The position numbers were made by a program, and so were the translations under genes. Of a stretch of 64,000 bases of DNA, positions 7,508-16,429 are shown piece after piece. Source of the stretch: Pseudomonas frederiksbergensis (GTDB lineage: Bacteria; Pseudomonadota; Gammaproteobacteria; Pseudomonadales; Pseudomonadaceae); NCBI RefSeq assembly GCF_003732665.1, contig NZ_MOBP01000002.1, positions 124,001 to 188,000 on the forward strand, read 5' to 3'. Numbering within the stretch: position 1 is the stretch's first letter; each line of letters begins with the position of its first letter. The notes beneath the pieces were generated by a model that was not told the origin of the DNA, did no database searches, and saw nothing but the letters and a program-made list of their open reading frames with translations.

Positions 7508-8050
7508 ATGAACACTAAACGATTGCTCTGCATTGTCAGTACTACGCTTGCAGCTACCTGCTTGTTGGGCACAGTGCCGGCTGCCTACGCGCAAACGGAT
7601 CTGCCGGACAGCATCAAGGTCCCGGACGGTCATAAGATCGCGCTGGAGACCGTCGGGACGGGCGAAATCACCTATGAGTGTCGCGACAAGGCTAACTCCG
7701 TTGGCCAGACTGAATGGACTTTCGTCGGCCCCAAAGCGGTACTGAATGACCGCAGCGGCAAGCAGGTTGGCACTTACTTCGGCCCGCCTGCTACATGGCA
7801 AGCCAAAGACGGCTCGAAAATCACCGGGACGCAACTGGCGGTTGCCCCCTCAAGTACCGGTGACCTCCCTTATCAGTTGGTCAAGGCCAACCCCGCTGAA
7901 GGTAAAGGCGCGATGAGCGGCGTCAGTTATGTACAGCGGGTGGCCGTTAAAGGCGGTGTAGCGCCCATGACCGAGTGCTCCGCCGCAAATAAAGGCAAAC
8001 GGGAAGTAGTGAAATATCAGGCCGATTATATTTTTTGGGCCGCCAATTAA
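7508..8050 (+). CDS. DUF3455 exported protein
   Basis: The 180-residue protein has an N-terminal signal peptide (basic MNTKR, a hydrophobic stretch, then PAAYAQ as likely cleavage site). The rest matches DUF3455: VPDGHKIALETVGTGEITYECR near residue 40, then a repeated pattern of aromatic and glycine residues. Its function is unknown. It probably acts in the periplasm. The gene precedes an ECF sigma factor and its anti-sigma factor, an arrangement I recall for this family, so it is likely a target of that sigma factor. A GGAGAG ribosome-binding site precedes the ATG, and a strong hairpin follows. Confidence 0.85.
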   Translation: MNTKRLLCIVSTTLAATCLLGTVPAAYAQTDLPDSIKVPDGHKIALETVGTGEITYECRDKANSVGQTEWTFVGPKAVLNDRSGKQVGTYFGPPATWQAKDGSKITGTQLAVAPSSTGDLPYQLVKANPAEGKGAMSGVSYVQRVAVKGGVAPMTECSAANKGKREVVKYQADYIFWAAN

Positions 8051-8108
8051 GTCTACGACTCAGAGCAGGTTGTCAGCGCACAAAGTCGTCTACGCTGCTC
8101 CGATAGAA

Positions 8109-8128
8109 CCCCAGCCTTCGGGCTGGGG
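8109..8128 (+). terminator. Hairpin CCCCAGCC-TTCG-GGCTGGGG
   Basis: An 8-bp perfect GC-rich stem with a TTCG tetraloop, 59 bp after the DUF3455 stop and 30 bp before the sigma factor start. It has no U-run, so it may attenuate rather than fully stop transcription into the sigma gene. Confidence 0.6.
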
Positions 8129-8157
8129 TATTGACCACCTGCTGACGGCTGAAAACC

Positions 8158-8724
8158 TTGTCCTTGCCTGAGCCCCTTTTTGACTATGAAGCCTGCCTGA
8201 TTGCTTGTGCCCGAGGCGAGCAGCAAGCACTGCGCAACTTGTATGAGCAGGAAAGTGCGCGTCTTCTGGGTGTTGCCAGGCGAATCGCTCGCGATAACGC
8301 CCTGGCCGAAGATATCGTGCACGATGTCTTTATCAGGATATGGACCCGTGCCGCCAGTTTCGATCCAGCGAGAGGCTCTGCGCGTGGCTGGATCTTCAGC
8401 GTTACGCGGCATTTGGCGCTCAACTTCATGCGTGATAACGCCAGAGAAGTACACGTCAGCGAGCAAAGCGAATGGGCGCAGCAAGCGTTGGCGTCCATGG
8501 AGACATCGCTACAGAGTGTGGACAGCTTCGATTTTCGAGTTCGGTCAGGGCGTATTTATAGGTGCCTTGAACAACTAGAGCCAGTGCGGCGCAACTGCAT
8601 ACTTCATGCGTATGTAGACGGCTATTCGCATTTGGAAATATCGCAAAAACTGGACGCCCCGCTGGGGACTGTAAAAGCCTGGATCAAACGCAGTCTGGCG
8701 GCATTGCGGGAGTGCATGGGATGA
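8158..8724 (+). CDS. ECF-type RNA polymerase sigma factor (SigK-like)
   Basis: This is a 188-residue sigma-70 factor with only regions 2 and 4. Region 2 includes ALAEDIVHDVFIRIWTRAASFD and GWIFSVTRHLALNFMRD. Region 4 includes ILHAYVDGYSHLEISQKLDAPLGTVKAWIKRSLAALRE. No ATG occurs early in the frame, and a stop lies at 8143, so the start must be a weak codon; TTG at 8158 is the likeliest. Low initiation would keep the factor scarce. It overlaps the anti-sigma gene by four bases. It probably directs transcription of DUF3455 and its own operon when released. Confidence 0.9.
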   Translation: MSLPEPLFDYEACLIACARGEQQALRNLYEQESARLLGVARRIARDNALAEDIVHDVFIRIWTRAASFDPARGSARGWIFSVTRHLALNFMRDNAREVHVSEQSEWAQQALASMETSLQSVDSFDFRVRSGRIYRCLEQLEPVRRNCILHAYVDGYSHLEISQKLDAPLGTVKAWIKRSLAALRECMG

Positions 8725-9446
8725 CCATAAGCCCAGAGGGTGACAGCCACGACCGCATTGACGAACTGGCGAGTGAGTATGTGTTAGGCACGTTGCCAGC
8801 CGAACAACGCATCGAGGTACAAAAGCGTCTCGCTCAGGAAGCCGATTTGCGCGCAGCGGTGGATGCGTGGGAACAACGGTTGCTTGCATTGACCGAACTG
8901 GCTGAACCGCAAACACCTACTCCACTGCTCTGGGGGCGAATCGAGCGCAGCTTGAACAGCAATGACCGGCGAGCACCACGGGCGACGACCGCTGCGCAGC
9001 CAATCCCATGGTGGAACCTTGTACCTTTATGGCGTGGGCTCGCGGCAGCAGGCCTTGTCTCAACGTTGTTGCTCGGAACAATCCTGCTGACACGAGCCGC
9101 ACCGGTGACTACCTACTTGGTCGTTCTGGTGGCTCCGCAGAACCAGGCGCCCGGCTGGGTCATTCAGGCGAGCAACCCAAAGGAAATCCAGCTAATACCG
9201 TTAGGGGTTGCGCAAGTCCCAAGCGACAAAGCACTTGAGTTCTGGACCAAAGCGGACGACTGGCAAGGACCGGTATCCCTTGGATTGGTCAAACCCGGGC
9301 AAACGCTTTCAGTCCCTCTGAATAAGTTGCCGCCGCTGGAATCCAACCAACTCTTTGAACTGACCTTGGAAAACCCCAACGGCTCGCAAACTGGCAAACC
9401 CACAGGGCCAGTGCAGTTCATAGGTCGCGCCGTGAAAGTGATCTGA
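8721..9446 (+). CDS. Membrane anti-sigma factor (RskA-type)
   Basis: The 241-residue protein has an N-terminal cytoplasmic anti-sigma domain (DELASEYVLGTLPAEQRIEVQKRL), one membrane segment at about residues 105-122 (GLAAAGLVSTLLLGTILL), and a periplasmic RskA C-terminal domain ending PTGPVQFIGRAVKVI. The ATG at 8721 overlaps the sigma factor stop codon (ATGA), so the two are translationally coupled as usual for sigma/anti-sigma pairs. It should hold the ECF factor at the membrane until an envelope signal triggers its release. The signal is unknown. Confidence 0.88.
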   Translation: MTISPEGDSHDRIDELASEYVLGTLPAEQRIEVQKRLAQEADLRAAVDAWEQRLLALTELAEPQTPTPLLWGRIERSLNSNDRRAPRATTAAQPIPWWNLVPLWRGLAAAGLVSTLLLGTILLTRAAPVTTYLVVLVAPQNQAPGWVIQASNPKEIQLIPLGVAQVPSDKALEFWTKADDWQGPVSLGLVKPGQTLSVPLNKLPPLESNQLFELTLENPNGSQTGKPTGPVQFIGRAVKVI

Positions 9447-9502
9447 CGAACACGTCATGACTTGGTTTTTGATGTTCACTTTGGATTAGTTTCGGTTAAT
9501 GC

Positions 9503-9534
9503 GACTGGCCGAAATCGGCCATAAGCGGCCAGTC
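9503..9534. repeat. Inverted repeat GACTGGCC / GGCCAGTC
   Basis: Two 8-bp exact inverse arms with a 16-base loop, in the 173-bp gap between convergent genes. TCGGCCATAAGCGG and AGCCAAAAGCGGACA around it resemble sequences commonly scattered between Pseudomonas genes. It may be a terminator for the anti-sigma gene or an element remnant at the edge of the two-gene island. Nothing else is visible in the gap. Confidence 0.4.
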
Positions 9535-9619
9535 ATCACTCGCTGCTATCAGCCAAAAGCGGACAGAAAGTGAGGCTTATTTGGGTCCTGAAGGTCTCTA
9601 GAGTGGCAGGGTCTACTCA

Positions 9620-12133
9620 TCAGCCGATTTCCAGCTCACCTTCTAATTCATCCTCCAATTCAGGTACTGCTACACCAGAGGCCAGTCGTGCCTTCGCTGC
9701 TTTCCAGTTATAGATGGATACTCTGGCGGCTTCCTCACTGATTGCGATATGCAGCCTTAGAGATGCGAAGTTTTTATCAACGCTATCCTCTGCTTTACAA
9801 AGCGTATCGATTGCATCAGTCAAGCTGCCAAAGGAAATTGGCTGCAGAGCGAACAGACTGTGGCGGCGCTGCCAATGCCCGAGCTGAGCAAAATAACGCG
9901 CCAGCGAACTATAGAAGTATTTTGAGTAGGCTTCGCCCTGCAGCGCATTCAATTCATGTTGAATGACTGAAGGATCTACAGGCTTGTCGTGGCGTCGTAA
10001 AACCGACTCTATCGTATGTTGCATTGCGTCCAGATCAATATTTTTGTAAGCATTCTCCGAGGTGGTGTAAAGCATACGATCGATCTGAACGACTTGGTTG
10101 GCGTCCATTAACTGTTTGAGATACAACTTAGCATGTCGCAAACTACGGCTCTTCAATAATTGCGCCACCTCGTTCGTGGTCAAAGGAGCTTGTCTTTGTC
10201 GCATAGACTGCAGAATTACACTTTTTTGCGAGAATAAGTCGAATTCCGGATTCAGGCTGATGGAGTCGGTTTGTGACTTACCGTTAAAGTAAATTCCGTG
10301 GCCTTCTCCGTGCATCTTCACTACATAGCGAAGGATGTAGTAGTCATGCTTACGCAGCTCCGGTAACCCCGCCTGAGCCTCACTTAAGTGCGCCACCTCC
10401 CGTTCAGCAGTAGCGAAGTAGGAACGCAGGGAGTGGAAAATGTCGGCCTCGTCGACGGTGGAAAAGTCGACGAAGCGGGTGTGCCGGTACACACCTTTGC
10501 CGGCAACATACATCAGGGGGGAGTCCTGCAGTGCATGGCCACCGGTCTGTTCCGAAAACGAGCTCCTGGAGATACCGCGCCTGTTTGCGTGTCGTGCAAT
10601 ATCCAGCCACGGCAGGCCATTCGCATGCTCAGCAAGCACCGCCGCCGCGGCCTCGCGCTTTCCTAGATTCAACGGGCGTACTAGCGCGCTTTCAAGTGCC
10701 ACTTGACTTTGCTCATAAAGGAATTGCAGCGCATTGGATGCATCCTTTTCATCGCCGCCCAACTCCTGCTGCAGGTATTGAAGAATAACCGGCCGTTCAA
10801 TAGCCGTGCCATGCAGGGCAAAGTAGCTATCAAGTACTGTCAATGGCGGGTGCGCCAAAGAGCCCGTAAAGGCGATACGGCCATGACTAATGAATGCCAA
10901 AAATTCATGGAAATGGGCCAGTTCCGCGAAGCATTCGGACAGATCAGCCATCTCCAGGCGCAGCGCTTCATACGACATACTTGTGGCGGCGTGCCAAATC
11001 TCGGCAGAATTTAGTGCGAGATAGTTATTGAGCCGCTCGTTAATCTTGCTTTCCAGTTGGCGGATGCGCTCTCGTGAGACGTCATATCTTTTGCCAATTT
11101 CTGAAAGCGTCAGGCGCTCATCCACGAATCCCCATCGGTGCTGGAAGATCAGCTGGCTTTTCTCATCGAGGGTCGCCAGAAAAATATCCACACGCTCGAT
11201 TAAAAATCTGCCTAATGCCGCCGCCGATACGAACGGTTGTGTGGTGGCGGTAATCAACGAGGATGGGGCCGCATAGTAGTCCAGAGTGCCAGCCGCAATG
11301 AGCAGGAGCTCGGCAGCCAGACGTGCCCGCACCTGCATTAGTTGGCTTCTTGTGCGACCACCCAGCCCTCTTGCCGCCTCCTCCTTCAATGAGTCGAAGC
11401 TCAAAATCGTCCTGATGTCAGCGCGCCCGATTACGCGCTCAAGTTTGGCGACGACTTTTAGGTCGGCAGCGTCCAACTGCGTTAGATTGAGTCGCATGTC
11501 ATCTCGAACGAGCTCGAGTGGTTCAACGACGTCTGACAAGTCTGGTGGCACAGGCAGAAACTCGGTTGCCTGGAAATACAGGACTTTAAGCTCCTGCCAG
11601 TCTTCTCTGTATGACGTACCGACGCCATCGAGCTTGAGCAGACTATCAATTGGCAGGTTCAAAATATCCTCAAGCCGCTCGAAATTGACCGTGATTCCGG
11701 CGCTACTGCTTGCACTCCGGCACAGTCGGGCAACCAATTTATCGAACCGGCCACCGAGTTGCACCTCACCGACCAGGGTCTGAGGATGTGGGAGAAGATG
11801 AGGAACGTCAGTTGCCGAAGGCTCTGCCTTCACGTTCGTGTGAGAGCCAAGCGGGGACATAGGGGGTAGAGTATTGCTGTTTATATGTGGGCGTAAACAC
11901 TCCTGTTCCTTCAGCGACACAGCCGTTTGCTCGATATTAGCCGGCATTTGCCAAAGAGCCAGCAGCTCCCAGAAAGCTGGAAGCGCGCGCAGACTAAGGA
12001 AGCCTTCAACATCCAGTTTGGCGATCAGGATATCCAGGCGCCCCGATGTCTCGCTGGCGGAAAGCAGACCTGCTGCGATCATCTGCACTTTCAGCGAACG
12101 GGCAGCTGTCCTAATTTCGGTTACATCGTGCAT
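9620..12133 (-). CDS. Large DNA-binding protein with sigma-70 region 4-like domain; partner of the Mrr-helicase
   Basis: This 837-residue protein matches no family I can name. Residues 314-370 look like sigma-70 region 4: LTLSEIGKRYDVSRERIRQL is very close to the RpoD helix-turn-helix. Before it, LLKLDGVGTSYREDWQELK (about 165-183) looks like a helix-hairpin-helix or alpha-CTD-like motif. Residues 640-690 (APLTTNEVAQLLKSRSLRHA onward) look like a winged helix. The C-terminus is acidic. It starts 5 bases after the helicase stop codon and must be co-transcribed and coupled with it. No sigma region 2 is visible, so it is unlikely to be a working sigma factor. It may sense DNA or transcription for the nuclease-helicase. 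Confidence 0.75.
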   Translation of the reverse strand: MHDVTEIRTAARSLKVQMIAAGLLSASETSGRLDILIAKLDVEGFLSLRALPAFWELLALWQMPANIEQTAVSLKEQECLRPHINSNTLPPMSPLGSHTNVKAEPSATDVPHLLPHPQTLVGEVQLGGRFDKLVARLCRSASSSAGITVNFERLEDILNLPIDSLLKLDGVGTSYREDWQELKVLYFQATEFLPVPPDLSDVVEPLELVRDDMRLNLTQLDAADLKVVAKLERVIGRADIRTILSFDSLKEEAARGLGGRTRSQLMQVRARLAAELLLIAAGTLDYYAAPSSLITATTQPFVSAAALGRFLIERVDIFLATLDEKSQLIFQHRWGFVDERLTLSEIGKRYDVSRERIRQLESKINERLNNYLALNSAEIWHAATSMSYEALRLEMADLSECFAELAHFHEFLAFISHGRIAFTGSLAHPPLTVLDSYFALHGTAIERPVILQYLQQELGGDEKDASNALQFLYEQSQVALESALVRPLNLGKREAAAAVLAEHANGLPWLDIARHANRRGISRSSFSEQTGGHALQDSPLMYVAGKGVYRHTRFVDFSTVDEADIFHSLRSYFATAEREVAHLSEAQAGLPELRKHDYYILRYVVKMHGEGHGIYFNGKSQTDSISLNPEFDLFSQKSVILQSMRQRQAPLTTNEVAQLLKSRSLRHAKLYLKQLMDANQVVQIDRMLYTTSENAYKNIDLDAMQHTIESVLRRHDKPVDPSVIQHELNALQGEAYSKYFYSSLARYFAQLGHWQRRHSLFALQPISFGSLTDAIDTLCKAEDSVDKNFASLRLHIAISEEAARVSIYNWKAAKARLASGVAVPELEDELEGELEIG

Positions 12134-12138
12134 TTCTA

Positions 12139-14388
12139 CTAGCCTCTCAACCGCACCAAAAACACGGATGTAGAACGGAATACCGCGGTTATCTGGTCGA
12201 GTTGCTCTTTTGGCAGCGTCAACAGATCTGCGCGGCTGCTGACTACTCCGCGATATTTTGCGAGCAGCTCGAGCTTAGCTTGATCCTCAGTCAGCACAGC
12301 TGATACGACAGGCGGAACGACTGGCTTGGCCTGCGCTGTAATTGCCTCTGGTTCAGCAGCCCCTAGCCGGCCATGAGCAATGGTATCCAGCAACTGTGTC
12401 GGTGCTAACCCGGCGATCAAGCGCGCTATTTCCGCTGTAGTGAACCACGGCAGCGTCTTGTACTGGAACTCCAACGACAACGCCTTGGGGCTAGGTGCGA
12501 CCCCGTGCTTGTCCTGATAGATCCTGTAGGAACGAGAGACTTCGCTACTGATGGCTGCGGTATCAATGTCCCAGCCGAACGCGGCCTGAAGATACCCTTG
12601 ATAGGAGTCAAAGTGCGTGGCTACCTGGTCCAAAGAGACGTCCTCCAAACTACTTTCCAGTGCTTCAATTGACGGTACGGTGCCGGTGACGTTCTGGTGG
12701 CGCCTAAGCTGCTCGACCATTTCTTCACGGCTATTGAGTCGATACTTCAGGCGCTCGATAAGCTCCAGCACACGAGCCGCCGACTGGCTGTAAGTCACTT
12801 CAATAGTGTCATCGTGTAGATCGTGTTGATCATCGCGAACCTCATCCAGATCGCCCTCACTCAGCTTTTTCCTTGGTTTGCTGCGTACAACAGCTTGGAC
12901 CAACTGTTGAACATCCTTGATACGATCCAGAGATCCCACAAAGTCGAGCACATGAACACAATCTTTGTTGTTCGTTTTGCGCAAGCCGCGGCCCAGCTGT
13001 TGCAGCCATACGGTTTTCGAACCCGTATAGCGCATGAACACGAGCAGATTGGTTTCAGGGATATCGATCCCCTCATTGAACAGGTCGCACACCAAGATGT
13101 ACTTGAGATCGCCTTCGCGGAACTGCCGGATGTTTTCCCGCCGCTCACCATCCTGCATCCGTGAATGCACACTAGTAGCGGTGCCAGGGTGGAAGAAACC
13201 GAGCAGGTGTCGCAGATGTCGGATGTTCCGACAGAAGACGATTCCCTTTACGTTACTCAACTGCTTCTGCTCGACCGTAGCCTCGATCAGGCGGACGACT
13301 TCCTGATCCTTCTTATGCAGGAACAGGCGTTTATCCAAATCCGAAATCGACAGACCACTTTCCAGTTGGTCAATACGATCCTGGTCAATGTCGTCGAGCA
13401 GAACAAGGTACTTGGGAAACGCCAGTTTCTTATGCTGCAGTCCCCAAATCAGGTCATAACGGCCAATATGGCTGTCCGCGCCGCCGAAGAAGCCGCTAAC
13501 GCTTTTGTTGTCGGAGCGCCAAGGCGTTGCGGTAAGGCCAATAAGCAGACGGGGCTGGAAGTGCTCCACAACGCTCGCATATGTTCTGGCTGGGGTGTGG
13601 TGCGCTTCGTCAACGATTACATAATCGAAGCTACCGGACGCCAGTTCGGCCAGTTGGCCGTACAGCGTGTCAAAGCTGGCAAAGACCAAGTCAGTATTTT
13701 CAGGTCGAGAACCAGCAAAGCATGCAGAAAAGCTGTAGCTCCCCAAACCCAGCACGTTCTTGAAGGCAGTCACCGACTGCAACAGGATCTCAATCTGGTG
13801 AGCAATAAATAGGACACGCTGCCCCCCTCCGGCACGCTCAAGTAACTGTTTTATTAACAACGCAACGGTGTAGGTTTTACCCAGGCCAGTTGCCATCTCA
13901 ATCAGCAGTTTTCGTTTGCCTGCGTCGAATTGCTCCAATGCCTGTTGAATGACCTCAACCTGATATTCACGTGGTTTGATCCTTCGGCCGATCTCAGAGC
14001 CGCGAACCACAAACAAGTTCTTCAAGGCGTCCCGGTCAATCAGTTCAACGCCAAGGCGCAACGCGCGTATTTTAACCTCGGAGGTGAAGTACGAGTTGGT
14101 GACCAAGATCATCTGCTTCACGTCTGCGAGCCGAGCCCCGGTGACCAATTGGTTTAGGGCGCTGACGTCCACTGTAGTGTCCCGCTTGCGTTGTTTGACC
14201 TCTACGGCAAACTTACGTCCTTCGCGGTAGGCAAAGATGTCCACCCCACCATCACCATAGCGATATTCGCTGCCAGTCTCTGTGACCACCGCGTCCTGCC
14301 AGCCCGACGCAAGCAGCAGGTCCTTCACAAAGTGCTCAAAATCTTTATGGCTCAGGTCATCCACCAACCTGAAATCTGGAATTTGCAT
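12139..14388 (-). CDS. Mrr-like restriction endonuclease fused to SF2 (DEAH) helicase
   Basis: The 749-residue protein opens with a PD-(D/E)xK nuclease domain of the Mrr type: KDFEHFVKDLL, then GDGGVDIFAYREGRKFAVEV with D50, E63 and K65 as catalytic residues. A superfamily 2 helicase follows, with Walker A MATGLGKT (K171), DEAH box IVDEAHH (260-263), motif III LTATPW and motif VI QQLGRGLR (463-470). The last 200 residues are of unknown fold. This resembles the nuclease-translocase subunits of type I/III-like defence enzymes, but no methyltransferase or specificity gene lies nearby. The ATG follows GGGGAAGCG. It is the first gene of a two-gene operon with the sigma-like protein. Confidence 0.88.
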   Translation of the reverse strand: MQIPDFRLVDDLSHKDFEHFVKDLLLASGWQDAVVTETGSEYRYGDGGVDIFAYREGRKFAVEVKQRKRDTTVDVSALNQLVTGARLADVKQMILVTNSYFTSEVKIRALRLGVELIDRDALKNLFVVRGSEIGRRIKPREYQVEVIQQALEQFDAGKRKLLIEMATGLGKTYTVALLIKQLLERAGGGQRVLFIAHQIEILLQSVTAFKNVLGLGSYSFSACFAGSRPENTDLVFASFDTLYGQLAELASGSFDYVIVDEAHHTPARTYASVVEHFQPRLLIGLTATPWRSDNKSVSGFFGGADSHIGRYDLIWGLQHKKLAFPKYLVLLDDIDQDRIDQLESGLSISDLDKRLFLHKKDQEVVRLIEATVEQKQLSNVKGIVFCRNIRHLRHLLGFFHPGTATSVHSRMQDGERRENIRQFREGDLKYILVCDLFNEGIDIPETNLLVFMRYTGSKTVWLQQLGRGLRKTNNKDCVHVLDFVGSLDRIKDVQQLVQAVVRSKPRKKLSEGDLDEVRDDQHDLHDDTIEVTYSQSAARVLELIERLKYRLNSREEMVEQLRRHQNVTGTVPSIEALESSLEDVSLDQVATHFDSYQGYLQAAFGWDIDTAAISSEVSRSYRIYQDKHGVAPSPKALSLEFQYKTLPWFTTAEIARLIAGLAPTQLLDTIAHGRLGAAEPEAITAQAKPVVPPVVSAVLTEDQAKLELLAKYRGVVSSRADLLTLPKEQLDQITAVFRSTSVFLVRLRG

Positions 14389-14760
14389 CGCTTCCCCTAG
14401 CTATCCATATCATCACGTAATGCGTGCATTGCCCTAGGCGTGTCGGAGCAGATTATTAAGCCTCTCAGGTAAAGGGGACAGATCTATTTCTCCACTACTA
14501 TAGACGTCGCTTTTGGACAGTAACCGACGCTGTGTGGACTATCCCCCGCTCCGGAAGGCATCTACGGCCTATGCTGTGTGAGTATTGCTTGGCGGCAGTG
14601 GCCGCTCATGGACATTAACACCCCTCCACAAAATCAACCCTTTGGTCACTACTCAGCCTCTATCAACCACTCGCATCGCCTCATCAGCCCACACCCCACC
14701 ACCTGCTATATTCACCCCACCCGCTCCTCACCTCGCCAAGCCGTCGCACCAAAGGAAATC
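14389..14760. other. Non-coding gap with one GGGGACAGATCTATTT motif
   Basis: This 372-bp gap separates the helicase start from the small membrane protein. It holds one copy of the dispersed motif (GGGGACAGATCTATTT at 14474-14489), and presumably the promoter of the nuclease-helicase operon near 14400-14460. I see no convincing gene or structured RNA. Confidence 0.6.
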
Positions 14761-15033
14761 ATGCTTGAATTCCTCTCAGCCCTCCTGGACGCCATATCTC
14801 TCGTGGATACCGAGGCGCAAAAGGAAGGCAACTCCACATGGTCTCAACGCCATCGCAAGCTGATCCGGGGGTTGTACACCTTTTGCTTGATATCGTTATG
14901 CGTCGCGGCGTTGGTGCTTTTGATCCAATGGCTGATTAGCCTGGGGCCAGTGGGGCAGAAAGTGGCGATGGGCATAGGCGCAATTCAGTTAATTGGCTTG
15001 TTGGCATTCCTGGATCGTCGGCGCAAGGCTTAG
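14761..15033 (+). CDS. Small membrane protein of unknown function
   Basis: The 90-residue product has a charged N-terminal third (MLEFLSALLDAISLVDTEAQ, then WSQRHRKLIRG). Two hydrophobic segments follow (about residues 38-58 and 66-84), and the end is a basic DRRRKA. It should be a two-pass inner-membrane protein. I recognise no family. The ATG at 14761 has an ideal AAAGGAAATC ribosome-binding site; the frame stays open upstream but is repetitive and proline-rich and not convincing. It lies next to the defence-like island but on the opposite strand, so a functional link is not shown. Confidence 0.75.
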   Translation: MLEFLSALLDAISLVDTEAQKEGNSTWSQRHRKLIRGLYTFCLISLCVAALVLLIQWLISLGPVGQKVAMGIGAIQLIGLLAFLDRRRKA

Positions 15034-15163
15034 ACGCTAGAGGTTTTCAGACCCAACGCCAGTCAGGCTCGATCATTTCCTCTGAACGCTCATCCCTGCA
15101 TTTAACGCCAACGCCTGCCTGTGATAGATACTCACCGCACACTCCAATCACACAGGTAACCGG

Positions 15164-16300
15164 ATGAACACTCCCATCGCAATCATCGGCGCCGGGCTCG
15201 GTGGTTTGACCCTGGCGCGGGTGCTGCATGTCCACGGGATCGCGGCGACGATCTACGAGGCGGAACCTTCGGCAGGCTCGCGTGCCCAGGGTGGCCTGCT
15301 CGATATCCACGAATACAACGGGCAGCTCGCGCTCAAGGCGGCGGGCCTGTTCGAGCAGTTTCTGGGCATCATTATCGAGGGCGCCGATGCCAAGCGGATT
15401 TGCGACAAGCACGGCACTGTGCTGCTGGATTGGCCGAGCCCGGACAACGGCGGTCGGCCTGAGGTGGAGCGCGGGGAGTTACGCCGAATTCTGCTGGAAT
15501 CGCTGCCGGCCGACACCGTTCGCTGGGGGCACAAAGTCACTGCGGTAACTTCGCTCGGTGGTGGGCGGCATGCGGTGACTTTCGCCAACGGTGCAACCGT
15601 GACCACCGATTTGTTGGTGGGGGCCGACGGTGCCTGGTCGCGGGTTCGTCCGCTGCTGACCGACGTGAAACCGGCCTACGCCGGCCTGTCTTTTGTCGAA
15701 ACCTTCCTGTTCGACGCCAGCCGTCGCCACCCGGCCAGCGCCGAGGTCATCGGCGACGGCACCCTGATGGCGGTCATGCCGAACCAGGGCATCCTTGCCC
15801 ATCGCCACGGCAACGGTACGCTGCAATCCTACGTGGCACTGAACCGGCCCGAGGAATGGTTCGCCCGCCTCAACCTCGCCGATCCGGTAAACGCCATGGC
15901 CCGTGTTGCCGAGGAATTCGACGGCTGGGCGCCGGCACTGATCGCGCTGATCACCGATTCGGACACTACCCCGGTGCTGCGTCCGATCCATGCCCTGCCG
16001 GTCAACCACCAATGGGACCGTGTCCCCGGCGTGACCCTCCTCGGCGATGCCGCGCACTTGATGTCGCCGTTTGCCGGCGAAGGCGCCAACCTCGCCTTGT
16101 ATGACGGCGCTTTGCTCGCGGAGGCGATTGTCGCCAACCCGGGCCATGTCGAAGCCGCGCTGACCGCGTATGAGAACGACCTGTTCCCGCGCAGTGCGCA
16201 AACGGCAGCGGAAACGGACAACAACCTGAAGTTGTTTTTCAACGAGACCGCGCCCCAGGGCATTGTTGATTTGTTCACTCAGTACCTGTCCGACAAATGA
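15164..16300 (+). CDS. FAD-dependent monooxygenase, TetX-like
   Basis: The 378-residue enzyme is a group A flavoprotein monooxygenase. It has the FAD dinucleotide motif IAIIGAGLGGLTLARVL at the N-terminus, the segment GGLLDIHEYNGQLALKAAGL, and the second FAD motif LLGDAAHLMSPFAGEGANLA near residue 300. Length and these segments fit the TetX-like branch, which hydroxylates polycyclic aromatic substrates with NADPH. Many chromosomal members are of unknown function, so drug inactivation should not be assumed. It stands alone, with no adjacent regulator. Confidence 0.85.
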   Translation: MNTPIAIIGAGLGGLTLARVLHVHGIAATIYEAEPSAGSRAQGGLLDIHEYNGQLALKAAGLFEQFLGIIIEGADAKRICDKHGTVLLDWPSPDNGGRPEVERGELRRILLESLPADTVRWGHKVTAVTSLGGGRHAVTFANGATVTTDLLVGADGAWSRVRPLLTDVKPAYAGLSFVETFLFDASRRHPASAEVIGDGTLMAVMPNQGILAHRHGNGTLQSYVALNRPEEWFARLNLADPVNAMARVAEEFDGWAPALIALITDSDTTPVLRPIHALPVNHQWDRVPGVTLLGDAAHLMSPFAGEGANLALYDGALLAEAIVANPGHVEAALTAYENDLFPRSAQTAAETDNNLKLFFNETAPQGIVDLFTQYLSDK

Positions 16301-16429
16301 CCGCCCTCCCCGCCGCCAGGCCCTGAACCAGATTCAAAACCCGCAGTCTCAGACCTGCCCTGAAATGCGCTCGCCCTCGGCAAGCGCACCTCAGCCCCAT
16401 GGTCGTCTTTCATCAGAGCCGTTCGCCTC

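Noticed and set aside
8158..9446. Iron-starvation (FecI/FecR) sigma system
   Set aside because: The anti-sigma is RskA-like, no TonB receptor follows, and DUF3455 precedes the pair.
9620..12133. Functional alternative sigma factor
   Set aside because: Only a region 4-like helix-turn-helix is seen; region 2, needed for core binding and -10 melting, is not visible in 837 residues.
12139..14388. Classical type I or III restriction-modification system
   Set aside because: No methyltransferase or specificity-subunit gene occurs on either side; the only partner is the sigma-like protein.
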